Part shown: positions 18,603-26,366 of the stretch, piece by piece
Layout: every line of letters starts with the position of its first letter
Numbering within the stretch: position 1 is the stretch's first letter
Source of the DNA: Elusimicrobiota bacterium
GTDB lineage: Bacteria > Elusimicrobiota > UBA5214 > JBBAAG01
Direction: 5' to 3'
Length of the DNA stretch: 64,000 nt
Assembly: GCA_041658405.1 (NCBI GenBank)
Contig: JBBAAG010000005.1
Span: 16,737-80,736, forward strand
The notes under the pieces: generated by a model
Seen by the model: the letters and a program-made list of their open reading frames with translations, nothing else
Database searches by the model: none
Told to the model about the DNA's origin: nothing
Translations under genes and position numbers: made by a program

Positions 18603-20069
18603 ATGAAAAAGAGGGTTAACAGAAATGCATTGATCGCAATCACGGTATTGGTCCTCACCGTTGCGTTCAATTGTGATTCCCACGCTGCAGTGAACTATCT
18701 CAACCTTGAGATGTCAGCGCGGGGTGCCGGGATGGCTGATGGCGGGTTTACTGCTATAGGTGACCAGTTGAGCGGGATTAATTGTAACCCCGCGAATGCT
18801 GCGTTTCTCACGCGTATCGAAGGGTATGTAATGGATAATCTTTACCTGTCAGAGATTAACTATCTTATACTGAATGGATTATTCCCGACGGGGCTTGCGA
18901 ATTTTCACGCTATGTTCATGCAGTTGAATACGCCCGTGGATAAGGTTACGGATCTTAATGGTAATGACCTTACTGATACCGTGCAGTATACGGGGAATGT
19001 TATGGGGTTTGGTATATCAAAAAGTGTAGGGCAGTATTTTGGGTTAGGTACGAATATTAAATTTGCAAAACAGGATATGAAGCTTACAACGAGTTCAACC
19101 GGACAAAAACCTGGGCTTGATCTCATGAGTCCGGCAATAGACGCGGGGTTGTTGTTCCGCAGCGGAGGGCAGGCAGAGGATACAGGTGCGTTGAGTTTCC
19201 GTCTTGGTGCGGCGGTGCTTAATCTTGGGACTGAAAAGGATATGGCTATCCGCGCAGGGATAGGTTTAAAAGTAGCCGGATTATCGTTAGGTGCGGATAT
19301 GAAAAGCATGATTTCAGGCGGGGTTACGCAGTTTAGCGCAGGAGCGGAGTACTGGGTGGTAAATATGCTGGGTTTACGCGGTGGAGCAAGGATTACTCCA
19401 ACAAGTATTGTTCCCAGTGTGGGGATTGGGTTTAAACTACACGAGTTTGAGCTTGACTATGCTTTTACTAACTATAGCGACGGGCTTGGTGCAACGCATA
19501 TGATTGGGTTTACAGGTTGGATTGGCGGGGGTACTGCCGCTAAAACCGGTGAAGCGCAGAAACCGGATACAAAAACTGCAGGGAAACAAATGGTTGTAGA
19601 ACCGCAGCAAGTGGTACAGCCTATACAGCCGATGGATATAAAGCCGGAGGATAAGATTAATGTTGCCGTTGCGGATCTTACGGGACAAAACGTGTCGTCA
19701 ATGGAGGCCGCTACGATTGCAGATTTCCTGCGCGGTGAACTTATCAATTCCGGGATGTTTAATGTTATTGAACGTTCTAATATGGACAAAATCCTTGCTG
19801 AACAAGGGTTCCAGAATACAGGGTGTACTACACAAGAATGCGCGATTAAAATGGGGCGTTTACTAAATGTGCAAAGCATACTCGTAGGAAGTTTTAGTAA
19901 ACTTATGGAAATATATTATATTAACGTGCGGTTAGTGGATGTTGAACAGGGACTGGCAGTAATGGCGGAGAGTGTTAAGTGTAAATCCGCGGAAGAATTA
20001 CAGGATGCTGTCGCGCAGTTATCACAAAAAATTATGCAGCGTATTATACAGAACAGGAAGAAACAGTAA
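18603..20069 (+). CDS. PorV-like outer-membrane barrel fused to a CsgG-like domain
   Basis: About 488 residues from ATG 18603; the open frame extends upstream to 18498, but MKKRVNRNALIAITVL is a clear signal peptide. Residues about 25-310 resemble the PorV/UPF0164 family of outer-membrane barrels: SARGAGMADGGFTAIGD near the mature N-terminus, NPANAAF, repeated amphipathic strands. After a Pro/Gln linker, residues about 350-488 form a CsgG/LpoB-like domain (INVAVADLTGQNVSS, DFLRGELINSGMFNVIERS, GCTTQECAIKMGRLL, SILVGSFSKL). In Bacteroidota, PorV is the shuttle of type IX secretion. CsgG domains form oligomeric rings or sit in the periplasm. The fusion is unusual, and its place after a giant surface protein suggests export or anchoring. 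Confidence 0.75.
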   Translation: MKKRVNRNALIAITVLVLTVAFNCDSHAAVNYLNLEMSARGAGMADGGFTAIGDQLSGINCNPANAAFLTRIEGYVMDNLYLSEINYLILNGLFPTGLANFHAMFMQLNTPVDKVTDLNGNDLTDTVQYTGNVMGFGISKSVGQYFGLGTNIKFAKQDMKLTTSSTGQKPGLDLMSPAIDAGLLFRSGGQAEDTGALSFRLGAAVLNLGTEKDMAIRAGIGLKVAGLSLGADMKSMISGGVTQFSAGAEYWVVNMLGLRGGARITPTSIVPSVGIGFKLHEFELDYAFTNYSDGLGATHMIGFTGWIGGGTAAKTGEAQKPDTKTAGKQMVVEPQQVVQPIQPMDIKPEDKINVAVADLTGQNVSSMEAATIADFLRGELINSGMFNVIERSNMDKILAEQGFQNTGCTTQECAIKMGRLLNVQSILVGSFSKLMEIYYINVRLVDVEQGLAVMAESVKCKSAEELQDAVAQLSQKIMQRIIQNRKKQ

Positions 20070-20107
20070 TTTATTTAGCTAAGCAACTATATGGAGGAAA
20101 AGTTTAG

Positions 20108-21541
20108 ATGAAAAAAAAGGTTTTGTTGTTTTCCTTATTGGCATTAATGCAGGTTTTTACGGGAATACAGAATGTGTATTCAAAACTTGTTGTGGGACAG
20201 GATTCCCCGAATTTTTCGTTAAAACAGGTACCCGACGGTAAACCGGTAACACTTGATGAGTTATTGACTATGGACGGTAAACGCAATGTTGTGGTATTAA
20301 GTTATTTTAACCGCGCATGCCAGCCGTGTATGATAGAAATCCCGCATTTAGAAAAAGTTGCAAAAACGTATGCAGGGAAGAATGTTAAGTTTGTTCTCAT
20401 AAGCGTGGATAAAGGTACTATAAAAGATGTTGATGAGTTTGTTAAATCTAAAGGATGGGCGTTGCCGGTATTGTTTGATCCGTTTGGTGTAGCGTCCGGG
20501 GAACGGTTCGGTGTTATTGAATACGACGCTGCCAAGCTGCCGATGTTATTTGTGATATCAAAAAATAAAAAGGTTGCGGAGGTTGTTGAAGGGCTGAAGG
20601 ATAATATTGAAGAAATACTTAAGTCCAAGGTTGATGCGTTACTGACAGAAGAAGCTAAGCCGCTGACGGCTGTACAAAAACAGGATAGTATTACCGTTAT
20701 TTTTACAAATTCTGCAAACGGGTATGTTGAATCATGTAATTGCCCGTCAAATCCCTATGGCGGTTTGGTACGAAGGGTTACCTGTATAAAAGAATTGAAA
20801 GGCGCATCACCAAATAATCTTGTGCTTGATTCAGGTGATAATTTTTCGCCGTATTCTAACAGTATGGTTAATAATTATGTTGTTAAATTATTGAAGATGA
20901 TTGGATACGATGCAGTAGGTATTGGGGATCAGGAGTTAATGAACGGCATGGCTTTCTTAAGGAAAGAGATTGATAAAAAAGAAGTGCCGTTTTTGGTGTC
21001 AAACATGATGTATTGCGATGATAAAGCGTGTATAAACCTTACCCCGATGAGGATTGAGAAAACAGTCGGGTCAGTAAAAATCGGGATAGTTTCGGTTATA
21101 TCCCCGAAAGTGTTTGTCCTGTTCCCAAAAGATAAAAAGAAAAATATTAAGATCGAAGAATCTTCGTCGGTAGTAAAAGGGTTTATTGAAGCAAACCGTG
21201 ATAAGTATGACCTTATAGTAGTACTGTCACATATGGGTGTTGAGTTAGACCAGGAACTCGCAGCGGCAGTACCCGGGATTGATCTTATTATAGGCGGGCA
21301 TACACAATCGTTGTTAAAGAGCCCAATAAAAGTCGGGGAGACTTATATAGTACAGGCAGGAGAAAAGGGGCAGAATGTCGGGCGGATGGTATTGGAATTT
21401 AATGAAAAAAAGAAGATTACAGGATATCAATATCAAATGGTTCCGTTAACTGATGAAGTTATTGATGATCCGGAAGCACGGGATTTGGTTAATGAGTATA
21501 AAGAAAAAGCTAAGATGCAAAGTACTAATTTAAAAGAATAG
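20108..21541 (+). CDS. TlpA-like thioredoxin fused to a 5'-nucleotidase-type metallophosphatase
   Basis: 477 residues with an N-terminal signal peptide, so it acts in the periplasm. Residues about 25-175 are a TlpA/ResA-like thioredoxin fold with the active-site pair CQPC at about 71-74. Residues about 195-470 are a calcineurin-like, UshA/5'-nucleotidase-type domain: FTNSANGYVESC, the metal-site NLVLDSGDNFS, VVLSHMGVELDQEL and IIGGHTQSLL. The usual first DxH metal motif is not obvious; instead there is a Cys-containing CNCPSNPYGGL (about 210-220). GGAGG precedes the ATG. A thiol-handling membrane protein follows immediately, suggesting it receives electrons from that protein. The substrate is unknown. 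Confidence 0.75.
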   Translation: MKKKVLLFSLLALMQVFTGIQNVYSKLVVGQDSPNFSLKQVPDGKPVTLDELLTMDGKRNVVVLSYFNRACQPCMIEIPHLEKVAKTYAGKNVKFVLISVDKGTIKDVDEFVKSKGWALPVLFDPFGVASGERFGVIEYDAAKLPMLFVISKNKKVAEVVEGLKDNIEEILKSKVDALLTEEAKPLTAVQKQDSITVIFTNSANGYVESCNCPSNPYGGLVRRVTCIKELKGASPNNLVLDSGDNFSPYSNSMVNNYVVKLLKMIGYDAVGIGDQELMNGMAFLRKEIDKKEVPFLVSNMMYCDDKACINLTPMRIEKTVGSVKIGIVSVISPKVFVLFPKDKKKNIKIEESSSVVKGFIEANRDKYDLIVVLSHMGVELDQELAAAVPGIDLIIGGHTQSLLKSPIKVGETYIVQAGEKGQNVGRMVLEFNEKKKITGYQYQMVPLTDEVIDDPEARDLVNEYKEKAKMQSTNLKE

Positions 21542-21556
21542 TTGCGTAGAGAATGC

Positions 21557-23155
21557 ATGCAAAAAAATATTTTTGTATTAATAATACTGTTAATTACATG
21601 CACAACGGTAAACGCTCAGCCTAAGGTAAGGCTAAGCGATGTGTCTTGGGATTTCGGGATACAGTCACAAAAATCGGTACTTGAAAAAAAGGTTGTAGTT
21701 ATTAACCGTGGTACAGAACCGTTAACTGCGAATTTTCAAGTTACCTGCGATTGTATGGAAGTATTGCCGCAAAGTGTTGAAGTACCGCCTTCGGAAAAAC
21801 GTGGAGTATTATTCAAATTTAATACCAGAGATTATAACGGCAACCAAAACCGTGTAGTTTATGTAGAAACTAACGATCCTGAAGTTGGGACAGTTAGTTT
21901 TAGTGTTACAGGAAGTATAAGTATCGGCAGTAGTAAAGTCAGTAATAAAAGTGTTAAGGATAAGCTAAACAGTATAATAGAAACCGGGAACCAGAAGGTT
22001 GTTAAAGAGAAAGATGCCATACCTGTCCTACACGCATACCTGTTTGGATCTACTAACTGCAAAATATGTCTGGAAATTGAAAAACGGGTAATTAAAGAAC
22101 TGCAAGAGAAGTATGGTGTTCAGATAAAACTTTCAGTGTTTCATCTCGATAACCCTGATGGTTTTGAAAAGCTTCGTATGCTTGAGAAAAGGTTTGGTAC
22201 TAAAAACAGTAAAGTGCCGGTATTATTTATGGGTACTGATGTGTTTTATGGGAAGGAAGATATTCTAACAAACTTCCCGGTCGCGGTTGAAAAGTATAAA
22301 TTGTCAGCAGTTAGTACTATGATCGATACTTCAACGGTTCTTACCGGTGAAGCTAAGGATGATATTCTGAAACAGTACCGACAATTCGGGATATGGCCTG
22401 TGATTGCAGCGGGCATTCTTGATGGGATTAATCCCTGTGCATTTGCGGTGATCGTGTTTTTTGTTACATACCTAATTTTCTTTCTTAACCGTACAAAAAC
22501 AGATGTTTTGTTCACAGGCATAACGTTTATTCTCGGCGTATTTTTTGCGTATCTTCTTATGGGGATTGGATTAGGGAAAATTATCGGGAAAGCTGTGCAA
22601 TTGGTATTTCTGGCAAAAATATTTTATATCGGTACCGGTATTGTGATGGCAGTATTTTCAGTGCTTAGTTTCCGTGATGCTGTTGTTGTGGCAAAGCTAA
22701 ATAAAGTACAGGAAAATGCCGGCGGTGCTGTGACAGCAGGGGATGATGCGTTGGCGTTACAGTTACCTGGATTTGTAAAGAAATGGATACATAATGTTAT
22801 TAGGAAACAGGCGAAGCTTAAAGGTTTTGTCTTCATTGCATTTTTTACTGGCTTCATCGTGTCTTTTCTTGAGTTCGCGTGTACCGGGCAGATATATCTT
22901 CCCATAATTCTGTACATTCTTAAAGTCAGTAGTATTAATTCAGGAATGCAGTTGAATGCAACAATGCTGCTGGTACTATATAATATCATGTTCATTATGC
23001 CGTTACTGCTAGTATTTGTTATGATATATTTTGGAGTGACATCAGAAAAAGTGCGGAAGGTTGGGTTTCAGTATATGCCGGTAGTAAAAGTGTGTATCGG
23101 TGTGTTGTTTATATTCTTTAGTGTTTATATGTTGTGGTCAGGGATAAAGATGTGA
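21557..23155 (+). CDS. DUF1573-thioredoxin-CcdA/DsbD-like membrane protein
   Basis: About 532 residues; ATG 21557 is preferred over TTG 21542 because the signal peptide then starts MQKNIFVLIILLITC. Residues about 20-130 are a DUF1573/ASH-like Ig domain (WDFGIQSQKSV, VINRGTEPLTANF). Residues about 150-260 are thioredoxin-like with CKIC at about 168-171. The C-terminal part is a CcdA/DsbD-type membrane domain of about six helices. It carries the two expected redox Cys motifs, GINPCAF (about 292) and EFACTGQ (about 441). CcdA/DsbD proteins move electrons from cytoplasmic thioredoxin to periplasmic thiol proteins. Here carrier, periplasmic thioredoxin and Ig domain are one chain. It lies 15 bases after the TlpA-phosphatase gene. 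Confidence 0.8.
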   Translation: MQKNIFVLIILLITCTTVNAQPKVRLSDVSWDFGIQSQKSVLEKKVVVINRGTEPLTANFQVTCDCMEVLPQSVEVPPSEKRGVLFKFNTRDYNGNQNRVVYVETNDPEVGTVSFSVTGSISIGSSKVSNKSVKDKLNSIIETGNQKVVKEKDAIPVLHAYLFGSTNCKICLEIEKRVIKELQEKYGVQIKLSVFHLDNPDGFEKLRMLEKRFGTKNSKVPVLFMGTDVFYGKEDILTNFPVAVEKYKLSAVSTMIDTSTVLTGEAKDDILKQYRQFGIWPVIAAGILDGINPCAFAVIVFFVTYLIFFLNRTKTDVLFTGITFILGVFFAYLLMGIGLGKIIGKAVQLVFLAKIFYIGTGIVMAVFSVLSFRDAVVVAKLNKVQENAGGAVTAGDDALALQLPGFVKKWIHNVIRKQAKLKGFVFIAFFTGFIVSFLEFACTGQIYLPIILYILKVSSINSGMQLNATMLLVLYNIMFIMPLLLVFVMIYFGVTSEKVRKVGFQYMPVVKVCIGVLFIFFSVYMLWSGIKM

Positions 23156-23173
23156 GGTTGTAGGAAAAAGTTT

Positions 23174-25603
23174 ATGAAAATATCGTATAACTGGTTAAAA
23201 GAGTTAGTGGACTTAAACATTTCGCCGGAAGAGACTGCGAAGGTTCTTACGGGGTTAGGGATAGAAGTTTCCGGGGTTACTTATTTGGGAAAGGGATGGG
23301 AGAATGTTGTTATTGCCGGTATTTTAGCGGTTGAAAAACATCCTAATGCTGATAAATTGTCCGTATGCAAAGTTACTGACGGAAAAACTGAGTACCAGAT
23401 TGTATGCGGCGCACCGAATGTTAAAGCAGGGAAAAAAGCTGTCCTTGCGTTAGTAGGTGCCAGTTTACCTAATGGGGTAAAGATTGAACCACGGAAAATA
23501 CGTAAGGTAGAGTCCTGCGGGATGTTGTGTTCAGCTCAGGAGTTGAAGCTAGAAAATTATGATACTGAGGACGGTATTATATTATTGGATATAGACAGCG
23601 ATAAAACACTGGGTATTCCGGCAGCTGAATATTTTGGGGTTAATGATTATCTTTTGGAATTAGAACTGACTGCTAACCGCGGGGATTGCCTCAGTCATTT
23701 AGGTATTGCACGTGAACTCGCTGCGGGGTTGAACAAAAAAGTTTTGGCTCCTTCATGCATATTGCCGATAGTGAAGAGCATGGGGCGCGCCAAGCTGGAT
23801 ATTGTTATTGACGCACCGGAGTTCTGTAAACGTTACCGCGGGCAGGTGTTATCCGGGATCAAGGTTAAACAGTCACCAATGTGGATACAGAACAGGTTAA
23901 GGGTATGCGGTATACGCCCGATTAATTCTGTGGTTGATGCCACGAATTATGTGTTACTTGAAACAGGGCATGCGTTGCATGCGTTTGATTACGCTAAGAT
24001 AACAGGTGAAAAAGTTGTTGTACGCTGGGCACGGGATGGTGAAAAGTTGTTGTGTCTCGACGGGAAAGAACGGGTGTTGTCTTCTAAAATACCGGTAATA
24101 GCTGATGCCGTTAAACCTGTAGCAATTGCCGGGGTAATGGGTGGCGAGTTATCAGCGGTAAATGAAAAAACAAATGTTGTTCTGCTGGAATGCGCATATT
24201 TTGCGCCGGCAAGTATACGTCTGTCCCGCCAGTTATTACAGATGAATACTGAAGCATCATACAGGTTTGAACGCGGGGTGGATTGGAATAATGTTGATTA
24301 TTCAGCGCAGCGCGTGATCTCAGTACTGAATTCAATTGGATGCGTGGAATATTCAGAGCTTAAAATTGATACTGTGGCATCTGAATATAATAAACAAATT
24401 ATTGAGTTAAGCGTTGACCGCGTGAATGATGTGTTGGGGACTGATATAAAAAAGTCTGTAATTAACGATTTGCTTATACGCATAGGGTGCGAGGTTAAAG
24501 CTGCGGCGAATGGTGATGTCTTGAAAATAATAGTGCCTGCACATAGGAATGATATTACCCAGGATGTTGATCTTATAGAAGAAATTGCGAGGTTGAACGG
24601 TTATGATAATATCCCGGTTGATAAAACTTATTGTGTTGCCACGGGTGGGTATTCGCCTAACCGTTTAAGAATGGTATCAGAAAAAATACGGGTATTTCTC
24701 ACGGGTAAAGGGTTCTATGAGGCAATGAATTATAGTTTTATACCGGAGAATGATATTGAGTTATTTGGCGTGGATATACGTTCAACCATATGGCTTGCGA
24801 ATCCTGTGTCAAAAGACCAGATTGTTATGCGGCCGCTGATATTGCCGGGGTTAATGAAGAACATGTGCCATAATATCCGGCATCAGGTTGATGATGTGAA
24901 ACTCTTTGAGTTAGGGTATAAGTACACGGTACCTCCGCATGGTGAACAAAAGGTTGAGGAGACATACACTCTTGCTGTGCTTGTCACAGGCGAGGAGGTT
25001 TCTACAGGCTGGGATCAAAAAAGCGTACCCGCTGGATTTGGTTTTACAAAAGGTATATTTCATGGTATTCTTAAACATCTGGGGATTGATAATAAAACTG
25101 AATTAAAGATAAGTGATAAAAAGTTTTTTGTAACCGGAGAAGGTTTTGATGTTACTGTTGACGGTAACATTGTCGGATACTTAGGTAAAGTTAATGAGTA
25201 TCTATCAAAAAAATATGATGCTGTAAAACAGGTTTATGTACTTGAACTTGAATTACCCTGTATATTCGCGTTGTTGACTGAAGAAAGTAAATATGCTGAA
25301 ATTCCGAGGTTTCCTACTGTGCGCCGTGATTTATCAATAATTGTTAATGAAAATACTAATTATGGGGTTATTGAATCATCTTTGCGTAAAGCTGCAGGTG
25401 AGTGTGTGGTTGACTGTAAACTGTTTGACCGCTATTCTGGTGAAGGTATACCGCAGGGTATGGTGAGTTATTCAATTTCTGTTTATTATAACCATCCTGA
25501 ACGTACATTAACAAAAAATGAGGTTGAGGAATGGCAGCGTAAAGTTGTTGATACACTGAAGACTGAATACAAAGCGGTAGTACGCGGGGAAGAAGGGAAA
25601 TAA
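23174..25603 (+). CDS. pheT: Phenylalanyl-tRNA synthetase beta subunit
   Basis: 809 residues, full length. Structural, tRNA-binding and editing subunit of PheRS. It begins MKISYNWLKELVD. An EMAP/OB-fold tRNA-binding domain is at about residues 40-150 (HPNADKLSVCKV, IVCGAPNV). The B3/B4 editing region (ELTANRGDCLSHLGIARELA, INSVVDATNYVLLETGHALH, AIAGVMGG), the B5 region (ITQDVDLIEEIARLNGYDNI) and the C-terminal ferredoxin-like anticodon domain (PTVRRDLSIIVNE) follow. GTAGGA precedes the ATG. It is separated from pheS by the envelope block but continues the common pheT-zapA neighbourhood. Confidence 0.98.
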   Translation: MKISYNWLKELVDLNISPEETAKVLTGLGIEVSGVTYLGKGWENVVIAGILAVEKHPNADKLSVCKVTDGKTEYQIVCGAPNVKAGKKAVLALVGASLPNGVKIEPRKIRKVESCGMLCSAQELKLENYDTEDGIILLDIDSDKTLGIPAAEYFGVNDYLLELELTANRGDCLSHLGIARELAAGLNKKVLAPSCILPIVKSMGRAKLDIVIDAPEFCKRYRGQVLSGIKVKQSPMWIQNRLRVCGIRPINSVVDATNYVLLETGHALHAFDYAKITGEKVVVRWARDGEKLLCLDGKERVLSSKIPVIADAVKPVAIAGVMGGELSAVNEKTNVVLLECAYFAPASIRLSRQLLQMNTEASYRFERGVDWNNVDYSAQRVISVLNSIGCVEYSELKIDTVASEYNKQIIELSVDRVNDVLGTDIKKSVINDLLIRIGCEVKAAANGDVLKIIVPAHRNDITQDVDLIEEIARLNGYDNIPVDKTYCVATGGYSPNRLRMVSEKIRVFLTGKGFYEAMNYSFIPENDIELFGVDIRSTIWLANPVSKDQIVMRPLILPGLMKNMCHNIRHQVDDVKLFELGYKYTVPPHGEQKVEETYTLAVLVTGEEVSTGWDQKSVPAGFGFTKGIFHGILKHLGIDNKTELKISDKKFFVTGEGFDVTVDGNIVGYLGKVNEYLSKKYDAVKQVYVLELELPCIFALLTEESKYAEIPRFPTVRRDLSIIVNENTNYGVIESSLRKAAGECVVDCKLFDRYSGEGIPQGMVSYSISVYYNHPERTLTKNEVEEWQRKVVDTLKTEYKAVVRGEEGK

Positions 25604-25608
25604 GTAGG

Positions 25609-25866
25609 ATGCCTGAAAAAGAAAATGCCGTAACGGATGCTGAAAAACTTAGATTATTGGAAGAAAAACTGCGTAATCTGGTAGATGTAGTGAAAAAATA
25701 CCGGGATAAAAGTACTAATCAACAGCAGGAACTTGCGTTACAGGCGTATGATACAAAACGTTCAAGAAAGTTTATACATGAAAATGAAGTGTTAAGGGAT
25801 AAAATTGGCAGTGCATCAACTAAAATAATTGAGTTGTTAAGGAAATATGACAAACTAAAAGTTTAG
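25609..25866 (+). CDS. Small coiled-coil protein next to zapA
   Basis: 85 residues, highly charged and almost entirely helical, with heptad-like Leu/Ile spacing (LRLLEEKLRNLVDVVKKY, IIELLRKYDKL). There is no signal peptide or membrane segment. It starts 5 bases after pheT. A short coiled-coil gene just before zapA is reminiscent of ZapB-like division proteins, but the sequence does not identify it. Probably cytoplasmic, perhaps acting with ZapA. Confidence 0.6.
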   Translation: MPEKENAVTDAEKLRLLEEKLRNLVDVVKKYRDKSTNQQQELALQAYDTKRSRKFIHENEVLRDKIGSASTKIIELLRKYDKLKV

Positions 25867-25868
25867 GC

Positions 25869-25898
25869 TTGACATAGTTCAGTGAACGTGAATATAAT
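25869..25898 (+). promoter_or_regulatory. Sigma70-type promoter upstream of zapA
   Basis: A perfect TTGACA (25869-25874) and a perfect TATAAT (25893-25898) are 18 bases apart, directly after the coiled-coil gene. The start site would fall about 14-16 bases before the zapA ATG, giving a very short leader. This is the best consensus promoter in the window and may also drive the RNA and rarA downstream. Confidence 0.65.
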
Positions 25899-25919
25899 TT
25901 GTTTAGAGAATAAATTTAT

Positions 25920-26252
25920 ATGGCAAATAAACTGATGAATAAACAGGAGAGTAAGTCGATTACTTTAGATATAACCGGGTATGAGGTTGAATTTGAACTT
26001 GAACCCGGGGAAAATGAGTTGGATTACACCGCTGCAGCAACGTATATCAACGAGCAGCACAAACAAACCGTTGAGATGTATCCTAAGATTGCGGACAGCA
26101 AGAAGTTGCTGGCAACAACTACAGTAGTGATTGCGTACGAACTTTTACAAATGAAAAATCAGGACAAACATAGGCAAAAGTCGGTTAATGAGAAAATTGA
26201 TAGTATGGTAACACTCATTGACGATGTTTTGAGCAAAGAAAAAGTGGAGTGA
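25920..26252 (+). CDS. zapA: Cell division protein ZapA
   Basis: 110 residues. ZapA crosslinks FtsZ filaments at the division ring. The N-terminal globular part (SKSITLDITGYEVEFELE) is followed by the conserved helix DYTAAATYINEQHKQTVEMY and then VVIAYELLQMK, leading into the C-terminal coiled coil (about residues 70-110). The short distance to its promoter means little room for a ribosome-binding site; only GAGAA precedes the ATG. Neighbours pheT, fthC, rny, ymdB and xseA are typical of zapA in many bacteria. Confidence 0.85.
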   Translation: MANKLMNKQESKSITLDITGYEVEFELEPGENELDYTAAATYINEQHKQTVEMYPKIADSKKLLATTTVVIAYELLQMKNQDKHRQKSVNEKIDSMVTLIDDVLSKEKVE

Positions 26253-26286
26253 GTATAAGATAATCGGAGTATAGTAAGTAAAAGTT

Positions 26287-26357
26287 CCCTGCAGTGCTTA
26301 GGTAAGCGTCCGGTGTAAGAACGGAAGTTAAGGAAAAAGGCACAGCAGGGATTTTTT
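26287..26357 (+). ncRNA. Small structured RNA or long terminator between zapA and rarA
   Basis: CCCTGC (26287-26292) pairs with GCAGGG (26345-26350), and GTGC (26294-26297) pairs with GCAC (26340-26343), with one A opposite A between them. The 10-base-pair stem encloses 42 bases that can form an inner TCCG/CGGA hairpin. TTTTTT at 26352-26357 follows at once, as in an intrinsic terminator. In many bacteria 6S RNA lies between zapA and fthC, and this element is in that neighbourhood. However, at about 70 bases it is much too short for canonical 6S, and I do not recognise the inner sequence. Confidence 0.4.
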
Positions 26358-26366
26358 ATTTGTATT

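Noticed and set aside
26287..26357. SRP (4.5S) RNA or canonical 6S RNA
   Set aside because: The conserved SRP apical sequence (GGTCAGG and AGCAG sides) is absent, and the element is too short for 6S with its central bubble. Kept only as an unnamed structured RNA.
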